From JABAQJ01 sp046327745 (GTDB taxonomy: Bacteria > Gemmatimonadota > Gemmatimonadetes > Gemmatimonadales > Gemmatimonadaceae): 64,000 bases of DNA. Shown one piece after another: positions 44,879 to 53,294 of the stretch. Each line of letters begins with the position of its first letter. The stretch's first letter is position 1. The notes beneath the pieces were generated by a model, which ran no database searches, was not told where the DNA came from, and was given only the letters and a program-made list of their open reading frames with translations. The position numbers and the translations under genes were made by a program. The DNA lies in the NCBI GenBank assembly GCA_046327745.1, contig JAXLXV010000011.1, positions 186,001 to 250,000 on the forward strand, written 5' to 3'.

Positions 44879-45552
44879 CGCGATGTCCGGCGCGGCGTCT
44901 CGTGTGCCGTCCAGAGGCGCCCGCCGCCGCGGAAGGCGTTCGCGTTGTTGCCGCGGCGACAGCCCGGTGGCATGGCGTCCATCTGCTTCACGTTGCCTCC
45001 ACCCAGCACCACATAATCGCAGATCAGGGCGGCGCGAAGTAATTCCGCGACCGTCCCGACATGTCGACGCCACTTACTGCGCCCGACGCGCTTGAGTCCG
45101 CGCGTGCCCAAGTAGTCTTCGTAGGACTTTCCCTCTCGGTAAGGCAGGTGCGCCAGCTCCAACGGCTCCAGCCGACCATGGTCAATGACCGCCGACCCGA
45201 GCCCCGTGCCCAAGCCCAGAAACAGCATGCGCCCGCCCTGATAGGAGCCAAGGGCCTGCATGGCCGCATCGTTCACAATGCGAACTGGGCACCCGAACGC
45301 CTTCGCGAAGTCAAAACGCCGCCATCCGCCGCCGAGGTTGTGCGGCTCGTGGAGCGGTCGGCCGTCCCGCACCGGGGCGGGATATCCGATCGACACCACG
45401 TCGTGCGGCCAGTCGACCGTGGCCGGGATTACAGCGCGCACCATGCGCGCCGCCGTCAGGTCCGGTCCGGAATCCAGCTTGCGAACAGAGCGTGAGCCCG
45501 CGATGGAGATCTTGATGTGGGTTCCGCCCACATCGACGACGAGAACTTTCAT
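44875..45552 (-). CDS. Polyphosphate-type glucokinase (ROK family)
   Basis: 225 residues from the ATG at 45550-45552. It begins with the phosphate-binding loop VLVVDVGGTHIKI, then NDAAMQALGSYQGGRMLFLGLGTGLGSAVI (catalytic Asp and second Gly-rich loop). It ends DYVVLGGGNVKQMDAMPPGCRRGNNANAF, which is diagnostic of polyphosphate glucokinases rather than ATP-only ROK kinases. It would make glucose 6-phosphate from glucose using polyphosphate, directly feeding the adjacent zwf. Use of ATP as well is possible. It is the last gene of gnd-zwf-glucokinase, with an ATGA overlap with zwf. Confidence 0.88.
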   Translation of the reverse strand: MKVLVVDVGGTHIKISIAGSRSVRKLDSGPDLTAARMVRAVIPATVDWPHDVVSIGYPAPVRDGRPLHEPHNLGGGWRRFDFAKAFGCPVRIVNDAAMQALGSYQGGRMLFLGLGTGLGSAVIDHGRLEPLELAHLPYREGKSYEDYLGTRGLKRVGRSKWRRHVGTVAELLRAALICDYVVLGGGNVKQMDAMPPGCRRGNNANAFRGGGRLWTAHETPRRTSR

Positions 45553-46925
45553 TGAGGATCGATCCAGCCGCCGACGTCGCGCGTAAGGCGATGCGCCTCG
45601 GCGGGGCCCCAGGTGCTTGGCGGGTACGGGGTAGGTGGTGTGTTCACGGCCAACAGTGGCTCGACCAGCGCCCACGCCGCCTCGACGGCGTCCTGCCGCG
45701 CAAAGAGCGTCGCGTCGCCCTGCATGGCGTCGCCGAGCAAACGCTCGTACGCGTCCATTTCATCTGAAGTCTGTTGGCGCGATACCGACAGCTCAATCGG
45801 TTGGCCTGCCATGCCTTCACCGGCCCGCTTGGCGCTGGCACCGAGGGCGATGACGACGTCGGGTCCCAGTCGGAAGCGGACGTAGTTGCCCATGGCCGGC
45901 GCGGCCTCGTGGAAAACCACCTGTGGTGGCGCCTTCAACTCGACGTACACCTCGGTTGCGGTCACAGCGAGTGATTTGCCCGCGCGAATGAAGAATGGAA
46001 CGTCTGCCCACCGCCACGAGTCCACGTGAACGCGGACCGCCGCAAATGTCGGCACACGCGAGTCGGCGGCGACGCCGGCCTCGTCCCGATAGCCATCGAA
46101 TTGACCAAGCACCAAGTCCTTCGGATCCATCGGCCGAATGCTGCGCAGCACCTTCGCCTGCTCGTCGCGGATCGCTTCGGCGTAGGCGCTGCTCGGGGGC
46201 TCCATGGCCAGGAAGCCGACCACCTGCAACAAGTGGTTCTGGATCACGTCGCGGATGACGCCCGCTTCCTCATAGAACTTTCCGCGGCCGGCCACACCAA
46301 AACGCTCGGCCATCGTGATCTGGACATTCTCCACATAGTGGCGGTTCCAGACGGGTTCAAAGAACGCATTGGCAAACCGGAAGTACAGCAAGTTCTGCAC
46401 GGCTTCCTTGCCAAGGTAGTGATCGATGCGGAAAATCGTGCGCTCGTCAAAGCGCGCATGCAACGTGGCGTTGAGTGCGACGGCGGACGCCAAGTCTCGC
46501 CCGAACGGTTTTTCCAGGACCACCCGCCCACCGACGTGGCATCCCGTACTCGCCAGGCCTTCGACCACAGTGGCAAACAGCGACGGAGGAATGGCCAGGT
46601 AAAACAGCGGGCGCACCGCCGAGCCTAACGCGGTCTTCAGGTTCTGATAGGTCGACGGCTCCCGATAGTCACCACGCACGTACGCCAGTCGTGATGCCAG
46701 GAGGGAAAACGCCGCTTCATCGATCGCGATGTGGGCATCGGTGAGCGAGGCACGGGCGCGTTCCACGACTTGCTCCGTGGTCAGCTCGCTAGCTGCAACG
46801 CCTACCACCGGCAGGTCCAGTACGCCGCGGCGCGCCATTCCGTACAGGGCGGGGAAGATCTTCTTGTACGCCAGGTCGCCGGTGATACCAAAAAACACCA
46901 GCGCATCGGAGCGTTCGCCGTTCAT
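45549..46925 (-). CDS. zwf: Glucose-6-phosphate 1-dehydrogenase
   Basis: 458 residues. It oxidises glucose 6-phosphate to 6-phosphogluconolactone. Seen: FFGITGDLAYKKIFPALYGM (coenzyme loop, usually GASGDLA; Gly-Ile-Thr here), VLEKPFGRD, the active-site FRIDHYLGKEAVQNLLYFRFAN, NHLLQVVGFLAMEPP and PFFIRAGKSL. The start overlaps the gnd stop by 4 bases. With pgl and gnd it completes the oxidative pentose-phosphate branch. Confidence 0.96.
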   Translation of the reverse strand: MNGERSDALVFFGITGDLAYKKIFPALYGMARRGVLDLPVVGVAASELTTEQVVERARASLTDAHIAIDEAAFSLLASRLAYVRGDYREPSTYQNLKTALGSAVRPLFYLAIPPSLFATVVEGLASTGCHVGGRVVLEKPFGRDLASAVALNATLHARFDERTIFRIDHYLGKEAVQNLLYFRFANAFFEPVWNRHYVENVQITMAERFGVAGRGKFYEEAGVIRDVIQNHLLQVVGFLAMEPPSSAYAEAIRDEQAKVLRSIRPMDPKDLVLGQFDGYRDEAGVAADSRVPTFAAVRVHVDSWRWADVPFFIRAGKSLAVTATEVYVELKAPPQVVFHEAAPAMGNYVRFRLGPDVVIALGASAKRAGEGMAGQPIELSVSRQQTSDEMDAYERLLGDAMQGDATLFARQDAVEAAWALVEPLLAVNTPPTPYPPSTWGPAEAHRLTRDVGGWIDPQ

Positions 46926-47938
46926 CGCGTTGGCTTCTCCACGTGACCGCCGAACTGCATACGCAGGGCCGACAGCAGTCGATTCTGATACTCTGCCTCG
47001 CCGCGTGATGAAAAACGCTCGAACAGGGCGCTGGCGAGCACGTGGATGGGTACTGACAGGTCATTCGCCGCCGCCAACGTCCATCGTCCCTCGCCAGAGT
47101 CGGACACGCGGCCAGCAAAGTGCTCCAGCGACGGATCGCTGCCCAGCGCCTGCGCCGTGAGGTCCAACAGCCACGAAGGGATCACGCTGCCGCGCCTCCA
47201 CAGTTCTGCGATCTCCGGCAGGTCAAAATCGAACTGATAGTGCTCGGGATGACGAAGGGGCGTCGTTTCGGCGTCTGCGTCGCGATGCACGCGGCCGGCG
47301 TTGGCGTGACGGAGGATGTTGAATCCCTCGGCGTACGAAGCCATCATGCCGTACTCGATCGCATTGTGCACCATCTTCACGAAATGACCGGCTCCACTTG
47401 GGCCACAGTGCAGGTACCCTTGGTCTGCCGTGGATCCCGTTCGGGTTCGTCCAGGTGTTGGAGGTGCGGCGCTCGCGCCAGGCGCCAGCGTGCGGAATAT
47501 TGGTTCCAAGCGCCTAACGGTCGATTGGTCGCCACCGAGCATGAGGCAGTACCCGCGTTCCAGCCCCCAGACGCCGCCGCTGGTGCCACAGTCCACGAGT
47601 TGCACGCCATGACGGCTGAGCTTGTCCGTGCGCGCGATGTCATCCTGGAAGTTCGAGTTGCCTCCGTCGATAATGGCGTCGCCGGCGGCAAGGTGCGGGA
47701 GCAAGTCATCAATTGCCCGATCCACCACGGCTGCTGGTATCATCATCCAAACGGCGCGCGGCAAGGGCAGGGCGGCAGCCATTTCGGCGGGAGAACTCGT
47801 GCCAACCGCTCCCTCGGCCACGAGGCCAGCCACAGCCTCCGCTGAGCGATCGTACACCACGCAACGGTGCCCCCCGCTCATGAGCCGGCGCGCCATATTT
47901 GCGCCCATCCGGCCAAGGCCGATCATTCCAATATCCAT
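46922..47938 (-). CDS. gnd: 6-phosphogluconate dehydrogenase, short decarboxylating type
   Basis: 338 residues, the short form (enteric Gnd is ~470). The N-terminal Rossmann fold begins MDIGMIGLGRMGANMARRLM, with DRS after strand 2, which suggests NAD use. IIDGGNSNFQDD, VDCGTSGGVWGLERGYCLMLGG, and GYLHCGPSGAGHFVKMVHNAIEYG with the catalytic Lys and Asn are all present. An insertion rich in Ala, Pro, Thr and Gly precedes GYLHCG. It produces ribulose 5-phosphate, CO2 and NAD(P)H. It is the first gene of the minus-strand operon and divergent from pgl. Confidence 0.95.
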   Translation of the reverse strand: MDIGMIGLGRMGANMARRLMSGGHRCVVYDRSAEAVAGLVAEGAVGTSSPAEMAAALPLPRAVWMMIPAAVVDRAIDDLLPHLAAGDAIIDGGNSNFQDDIARTDKLSRHGVQLVDCGTSGGVWGLERGYCLMLGGDQSTVRRLEPIFRTLAPGASAAPPTPGRTRTGSTADQGYLHCGPSGAGHFVKMVHNAIEYGMMASYAEGFNILRHANAGRVHRDADAETTPLRHPEHYQFDFDLPEIAELWRRGSVIPSWLLDLTAQALGSDPSLEHFAGRVSDSGEGRWTLAAANDLSVPIHVLASALFERFSSRGEAEYQNRLLSALRMQFGGHVEKPTR

Positions 47939-47978
47939 CCCGATCTCCTGCGCGTTCGTTAGGTCCTTGGCGTACGGC

Positions 47979-48002
47979 TAGCGCCGCTCTATGTCGGCGC
48001 TA
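47979..48002. promoter_or_regulatory. Palindrome between gnd and pgl
   Basis: TAGCGCCG at 47979-47986 and its exact complement CGGCGCTA at 47995-48002, separated by 8 bases, in the 96-base divergent promoter gap. Spacing and symmetry suit a dimeric regulator controlling both directions, but no regulator gene is adjacent. Confidence 0.5.
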
Positions 48003-48034
48003 ACGTATGCGCTCCCTTCCTGAACACAAGCTCA

Positions 48035-48766
48035 ATGACAGAGAGAATCCCGGGCGCAAACGCCCCCAGCTGGCTTGTCGTGGGGGATCGCGAGGAGCTC
48101 GTTGACGCCTTGGTGCGCGCGGCGCGCCCGTTGGCATCTGCGGGGATCGAGTCTCGCGGATACTGGACGATTGCGATCCCAGGCGGCTCGGTGGTTGAGC
48201 AGCTCCTTGGGCCGTTGGTGCGGGCCCCGCTTGATTGGGAACACGCGCATGTCTTTTGGTGCGACGAGCGCGCGGTGGCACCCACGGATCCGCAGTCCAA
48301 TTGGGGTCTGGCGCAGGGCCTGTTGGAATCAACGCGCCGCTTGGGGGCGCAACTGCACCGAATGCCCGCCGACCAAACGGACCTCTCGAAGGCGGCGGCG
48401 GACTACGCCGCCGAGTTGGAATCCGTTGCTGGGCACCCGCCGCAGCTTGACATCGTGCTGCTTGGCGTTGGTGAGGATGGTCACGTCGCGTCCATTTTCC
48501 CGGACACACGCCGGCGATTGACGCGGGATCGGTGGTGGTCGAGGTGCAGGCTCCCGAAACCCCCGGCTCAACGCATGTCGCTGGCCCTGGATGTTCTGGC
48601 TCGGGCTCGCCTGACTTGTGTGGCGGCGTTCGGCGCGGGAAAGGCCGACGTCGTGCGGCGCGCCATGGGGCCCGCGTGTGACCTGCCCGTCGGCCATGTG
48701 TTGCGCTATGCGGCACGGCCGATGCTGCTGGCGGATTCAGCCGCGGCACGCGCTGCAGTGGCGTGA
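48035..48766 (+). CDS. pgl: 6-phosphogluconolactonase (two compensating indels)
   Basis: 243 residues. It hydrolyses 6-phosphogluconolactone. The N-terminal half has IAIPGGSVVEQLL and VFWCDERAVAPTDPQSNWGLA, then LDIVLLGVGEDGHVASIFP, all typical of Pgl/DevB. From IFP to PPAQRMS about 17 residues look wrong (DTRRRLTRDRWWSRCRL). Adding one G at 48502-48503 and removing one C at 48553-48555 restores GHTPAIDAGSVVVEVQAPK, the expected family sequence, and returns to the same frame (PPAQRMSLALDVLARA). Two errors cancelling in one gene point to base-calling mistakes in GC runs. The gene product is otherwise complete. Confidence 0.92.
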   Translation: MTERIPGANAPSWLVVGDREELVDALVRAARPLASAGIESRGYWTIAIPGGSVVEQLLGPLVRAPLDWEHAHVFWCDERAVAPTDPQSNWGLAQGLLESTRRLGAQLHRMPADQTDLSKAAADYAAELESVAGHPPQLDIVLLGVGEDGHVASIFPDTRRRLTRDRWWSRCRLPKPPAQRMSLALDVLARARLTCVAAFGAGKADVVRRAMGPACDLPVGHVLRYAARPMLLADSAAARAAVA

Positions 48767-48804
48767 TCTCAGCCGACGCTGACGCGGTATCCGAGTGCAA
48801 CGAA

Positions 48805-48834
48805 ACGATGCAAAATCAGCTCAAACTGCATCGT
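48805..48834. repeat. 8-bp inverted repeat downstream of pgl
   Basis: ACGATGCA at 48805-48812 pairs with TGCATCGT at 48827-48834 across a 14-base loop, in the 262-base gap between pgl and the HAF-repeat lipoprotein. It could be a weak terminator for pgl or an upstream control site. Confidence 0.4.
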
Positions 48835-49028
48835 CGCGGCGCTCACGGAAGCCCGACAAGTTGTCAGGCAAACGCAGGGTGAACCCGGCGGGGGCACACC
48901 GTAGGTTCGCGAGGTCACACGGGTTGCGCCGGTTGCCGCCTAACGAAACTCATCGGGTGGCAGGCACCGTGGTCGCGGCCCTCGACTTGCCCTTAAGGGC
49001 GTTGCCCCTTTCACAGGAGTTTGAACGC

Positions 49029-50507
49029 ATGAAGATCTTGCGCGTGGCCGCCGTTGGCGGGTTCGCACTGGCGCTTGCGGGATGCCAGGACATCACGAAT
49101 CCGAGTCCCGCCGTCCCGTCGGCTTCACCATCAGTTAATGCGGCCGTTCGGGTATCCCAAATAGCCAGCATGTATGCCGTTGATGTCGTGTCGACCGCAG
49201 CGACGGGTGCGTCGATGAATGACGGAGGCGATGTGGTCGGCACATCGTATTTGGATACCGGCTGCGGCCCCTTTTGCTTACCGCCGCAACAAACGGTGGC
49301 GTGGGTAGGCGGGAATCGTATCGTGCTTCCGACGCTGCCTGGATTCAGCGGCATTTACCCGCAAGTCATCAATGCGCAGGGATGGATCGCTGGTACCGCT
49401 GGCGTGCCGGGGACCACGACGCACGCTGTGGTTTGGCGTCCGAACGGCGCGAGCTACACCATCACGGACCTCGGGCTCCTTCCCGGCACCACCGTCGCCC
49501 AAGTGGCCGGCATGGACAACCAAGGACGAATCGTCGGTTGGATGCTGGACAACCCCGGCATCCCCACGACGACGGCGCCCTTCGTATGGTCCAGCGGCGG
49601 AGGGTTGGTGAACTTGGCGTCCCTCGGCTTCCCGAACGATCCGCCCGAGTCCGTCAGCCCCAACGGGCACGTGGCCACCTACAACTTTCACTACCAGTTA
49701 GGGAATGCCGCCAGTGTGGTGCCGATGCCAGCACCGCCGCGCGGCTACTTGTATAGCGCGAGATCGTCCGTGGTCAACGACGCCGGCGACCAGGGTCGCT
49801 TCCTCGTATCAACCAGCTCGCAGAATCTCCTCTATCCCTTCCGATACACAGCCGCGACGAACGCCCTGCAGCAACTCTCGGCGGCGGGCTCGGGACACCT
49901 GACGCGAGCTGGAATGGGGAGCATCAACAACGCTCAGGACATTCTGGCGACGGTGCAAAGCACGGCCATGATCGCCGCAGGACCCAGCGGCCTGCTGTTC
50001 CCGCTGGCGACGCTGTTGTCGCCCGCGTATCCCGGTGTGACGGGCACCGGAAGCGGTCCAATGAACGCCGGTGGACAGATCCTCTCCAGCTTGATCATCG
50101 GCGCGAGCCCCCGCTTGGTGCGGATGACTCCAACGTCAGGGTGCGCCGGAAACTGCGCGCGGGTGAGCAAGATCCAGATGGCGGCGAAGTTTGTGCAGGA
50201 TCCACGTTTCCCTGGATCGTGCTTCCAGGGCGGGACGATGCGCAACGACTTCGGCGTGCGGGTCACGGTGACCAGCGAGACTGGCGCCGTGCTGCCCGGT
50301 GCGGTGGTGACGGGACGCTTCCTCGACAGCTATTGGATGGACAAGAGCGTATCGGGCACCACTAACGCCCAGGGTTGGGTGCAACTGCAAGGCACGGGGC
50401 CATGCGGTACCGGCACGATCGCCTTCTTCGTCGACAACGTCACGTCTGGTGGTCGCACCTTCGATCGCGTGAACGGCATTCTGACGAAATCGAAGATCCC
50501 GCAGTAG
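49029..50507 (+). CDS. Lipoprotein with HAF-type repeats and an Ig-like C-terminal domain
   Basis: 492 residues from the ATG at 49029, which opens a lipoprotein signal (MKILRVAAVGGFALALAGC); AGGAG lies 12 bases upstream. Repeats of the HAF type follow: MNDGGDVVGTSYL, INAQGWIAGTAG, MDNQGRIVGWML and INNAQDILATV alternate with VWRPNG/VWSSGG, as in extracellular HAF proteins. The last ~110 residues form a Big-1-like domain (VRVTVTSETGAVLPGAVVTGRF ... TNAQGWVQL). It would be displayed on the cell surface. Function unknown. The frame is open upstream to 48795 but contains no sensible protein. Confidence 0.75.
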   Translation: MKILRVAAVGGFALALAGCQDITNPSPAVPSASPSVNAAVRVSQIASMYAVDVVSTAATGASMNDGGDVVGTSYLDTGCGPFCLPPQQTVAWVGGNRIVLPTLPGFSGIYPQVINAQGWIAGTAGVPGTTTHAVVWRPNGASYTITDLGLLPGTTVAQVAGMDNQGRIVGWMLDNPGIPTTTAPFVWSSGGGLVNLASLGFPNDPPESVSPNGHVATYNFHYQLGNAASVVPMPAPPRGYLYSARSSVVNDAGDQGRFLVSTSSQNLLYPFRYTAATNALQQLSAAGSGHLTRAGMGSINNAQDILATVQSTAMIAAGPSGLLFPLATLLSPAYPGVTGTGSGPMNAGGQILSSLIIGASPRLVRMTPTSGCAGNCARVSKIQMAAKFVQDPRFPGSCFQGGTMRNDFGVRVTVTSETGAVLPGAVVTGRFLDSYWMDKSVSGTTNAQGWVQLQGTGPCGTGTIAFFVDNVTSGGRTFDRVNGILTKSKIPQ

Positions 50508-50525
50508 TTCGGTGCGTAGGTCGCG

Positions 50526-50558
50526 GCGGCGGCGTTCGAAATGAGCGCCGCCGCTTTT
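50526..50558 (+). terminator. Rho-independent terminator after the HAF lipoprotein
   Basis: A 9-bp GC stem (GCGGCGGCG at 50526-50534 with CGCCGCCGC at 50546-50554), 11-base loop, then TTTT. It begins 18 bases after the stop codon. Confidence 0.75.
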
Positions 50559-50565
50559 CGTGCGT

Positions 50566-50634
50566 CCAAGTGCCCTCACGTCGCGCGCCCAAGCACCCTC
50601 CCTTCGCGCGCCAAATCGCCCTCACTTCGCGCGC
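50566..50634. repeat. Three tandem 23-bp repeats
   Basis: Exactly contiguous copies at 50566-50588, 50589-50611 and 50612-50634, sharing the core CCCTCNC-TCGCGCGC with a few differing bases. They lie just after the HAF terminator and about 130 bases before the glucoamylase start. They could be a variable repeat or a set of binding sites. Confidence 0.75.
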
Positions 50635-50763
50635 GTCACAAGGCCAAAGGCGTTAGGTTCTGGCGAGGGAACTCGCGCGCAGATTCAGGTCGTTCACGCG
50701 AGGCCATCCCGTCCATCGGCTGCCCAGCGCACCCTCCGACGCCCTGACTTACGATCGCTGCCA

Positions 50764-53193
50764 ATGACGCCCGCGACGCCTCGACCTGCCCCTGGACACC
50801 CCGGCATCCCACCGCGCTGGACCTCGAGCGCAAAGTCCGCGGTTGGTACTGCGTTCGGCGATGGCTCGCGCGTGTGGTTCACCGCGAGTCACGGCATCCT
50901 GAACGAGATCTACCATCCGGAAGTAGACACCGCCTGCGTGCGCGACGCCGGATTCCTCATCTCCGACGATCGAGGATATTTCGCTGAAGAAAAGCGCGAC
51001 TGCTCGCACCGGGTGGATTGGGCCATACCAGGTGTCCCCGCGTTTCGCTTTCGCAACGCGAGCACCGACGGTCGATTTGAGATTGAGAAGCACGTGTGTG
51101 CGTCACCAGAGTTCGACGCCGTCTTGCAGCACGTCGAACTTCGAACGTCTGTGGGTTCACCGACGGATTACCACCTCACGCTTCTCGTGGCATCCCACTT
51201 GGGGAACCGCGGGGCAGGCAACACGGCGTGGGTCGGTTCGCACAAGGGATTTGATGTGCTCTATGCCGAGCGTGCGGGTCGTGCCATGGCCGTCGTCTGC
51301 TCGACCGGATGGACGGCGATGTCTGTGGGATTCGTCGGCGTCAGCGATGGCTGGCGTGAGGTGCGTGAGCATGGGCGGCTCCTGAACCACTATACGATCG
51401 CAGCTGACGGCAACGTGGCGCTGGCGGGCGAAGTCGATCTGTCCCTCTCCAACGGCCGCTGCACGATAGCGATCGGATTTGGGCCGGACCCGGAGTCGGC
51501 GGCCTTTCATGCGCGGGCGGCGTTGGCTGAGCCGTATGAGCGAGTCGAACGTCGCTTCATGGGACCATGGGTGACCTTTCAAAATGGCTTGCGCGCCTTG
51601 GACGAAGTAGACGGCTCACTCGAGGTGCCCAGCCTGTATCGCACCAGCACGGCGGTGCTCATGTCGCACCTGACGATGAATGCCGACGGCGGAGCCATCG
51701 CGAGTCTGTCGGTGCCTTGGGGCCAGTCCAAGGGTGACGACGACCTAGGGGGATACCACTTGGTGTGGCCGCGCGACATGGTGCAGACGGCCGGTGCCTT
51801 GTTGGCGGCGGGGGCCCATGAGCCGGTGCGCGCCATGCTCCGCTACCTGGCCGTGACGCAGGAAGCTGATGGCCATTGGGCGCAGAACATGTGGTTGAAC
51901 GGCGAACCCTACTGGAACGGCATTCAGCTGGACGAAACGGCACTCCCCATCCTCCTGATTGACCTCGCCCATCGTGAGGAGTGTATTGCGCTAGACGACG
52001 AGCTCCGTTGGTGGCCAGTGACTCGTCGAGCCGCCCTTTACCTGGTGGAGCAAGGGCCGGCCACGCAACAGGATCGGTGGGAGGAAGACCCAGGGTACAC
52101 ACCGTTCTCTCTCGCCAGCTGCATCGCCGCGCTGGTCGTCGCCGCGAGTGTTGCCGAGCGCGTCGGCGAACCCGCGCTGGCGCAGTATCTGCGCGATACC
52201 GCCGACGACTGGTACGACCGCATTGACCGATGGATCTACGTCACCGGCACGCCCTTGGCCGCCGATGTCGGCGTCAGGGGGTACTATGTCCGCGGCGCAC
52301 GCGACGACGGAGATGGAAACGCACGCATCGATGGCGCCATGGCCGCCGTCAAGAATAGGCCAGCGGATGCCACCCCAGTTCCCGTCAGCAGCATCGTCAG
52401 CCCAGATGCGTTGGCCCTCGTCCGCTTTGGTCTTCGCATGCCGGACGATCAGCGGATGATCGATACCGCGCGCGTCATCGATTACCTGCTTCGCACCGAG
52501 ACCCCCACCGGACCCGTCTGGCACAGGTACAACGAGGACGGCTACGGCGAGCACGACGATGGTCGCCCCTTCGATGGCACCGGGAAAGGGCGGGGCTGGC
52601 CACTACTCGCCGGCGAGCGCGCCCACTACGAATTGGCGTTAGGTCGATTGGATCGCGCCCGAGACCTTGGCGTAGTCATGCGGCGACAAGCGAGCGACGG
52701 CGGCATGCTCCCTGAGCAGGTGTGGGACGCCCCGGACCTGGTGGACCTGGAGCTCTTCACCGGCCGAGCCTCTGGATCGGCGATGCCACTGGCCTGGGCC
52801 CACGCCGAATACATCAAGCTCCTCCGATCCCTGCGCGATGGCCGGGTCTTTGACCTGCCGCCAGCTGCAGCCACCCGCTACCTGACTCGTCGCGTCCAAC
52901 CGCGAGTTGCAATCTGGCGCTTCACGCTGCGTAGAAAGGAGATGACCGCTGGTCGCCTCCTGCGATTGGACTTGGGCGCGCCAGCGCGCGTGCGCTGGAC
53001 CATGGACGCCTGGACCACATCGCAGGACAGTGACACGCAGATGAAGGGGCCGCGCCACCATTCCGTGGAGCTGCCCACACAGGGCGCACCGCCGGGGACG
53101 CGCGTGGAATTCACCTTCCACTGGCTGAACGACGACCGATGGGAAGGGAAGGACTTCGCGGTCGACATTGTGAAATCGCCAGATGAGAAATGA
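50764..53193 (+). CDS. GH15 glucoamylase/glucodextranase-type glycosidase
   Basis: 809 residues from the ATG at 50764; the frame is open upstream into the repeats. The N-terminal ~280 residues form the beta-sandwich domain of bacterial GH15 enzymes (VWFTASHGILNEIYHPEVD, AGFLISDDRGYFAEEKRDC). The (alpha/alpha)6 barrel follows with GYHLVWPRDMVQTAGALLAAG, WAQNMWLNGEPYWNGIQLDE and GRGWPLLAGERAHYEL. Glu391 in LDET and Glu618 in AGER are at the acid and base positions. It releases glucose (or related sugars) from alpha-glucan ends. There is no signal peptide, so it may act on internal glycogen. Released glucose could enter the glucokinase-zwf route. Confidence 0.93.
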   Translation: MTPATPRPAPGHPGIPPRWTSSAKSAVGTAFGDGSRVWFTASHGILNEIYHPEVDTACVRDAGFLISDDRGYFAEEKRDCSHRVDWAIPGVPAFRFRNASTDGRFEIEKHVCASPEFDAVLQHVELRTSVGSPTDYHLTLLVASHLGNRGAGNTAWVGSHKGFDVLYAERAGRAMAVVCSTGWTAMSVGFVGVSDGWREVREHGRLLNHYTIAADGNVALAGEVDLSLSNGRCTIAIGFGPDPESAAFHARAALAEPYERVERRFMGPWVTFQNGLRALDEVDGSLEVPSLYRTSTAVLMSHLTMNADGGAIASLSVPWGQSKGDDDLGGYHLVWPRDMVQTAGALLAAGAHEPVRAMLRYLAVTQEADGHWAQNMWLNGEPYWNGIQLDETALPILLIDLAHREECIALDDELRWWPVTRRAALYLVEQGPATQQDRWEEDPGYTPFSLASCIAALVVAASVAERVGEPALAQYLRDTADDWYDRIDRWIYVTGTPLAADVGVRGYYVRGARDDGDGNARIDGAMAAVKNRPADATPVPVSSIVSPDALALVRFGLRMPDDQRMIDTARVIDYLLRTETPTGPVWHRYNEDGYGEHDDGRPFDGTGKGRGWPLLAGERAHYELALGRLDRARDLGVVMRRQASDGGMLPEQVWDAPDLVDLELFTGRASGSAMPLAWAHAEYIKLLRSLRDGRVFDLPPAAATRYLTRRVQPRVAIWRFTLRRKEMTAGRLLRLDLGAPARVRWTMDAWTTSQDSDTQMKGPRHHSVELPTQGAPPGTRVEFTFHWLNDDRWEGKDFAVDIVKSPDEK

Positions 53194-53294
53194 CGCGAGG
53201 GGCGCGCTGACAGCGCACCCCCCGCATCCGACCGCTCGATCTCAAGACTGCGTGCGGTGAAGTAAGCGTCCGCAGCAGTCAATCAATGCGGCGC

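Noticed and set aside
50566..50634. 23-bp repeats as a CRISPR array
   Set aside because: Copies are contiguous with no spacers and no cas gene is present.
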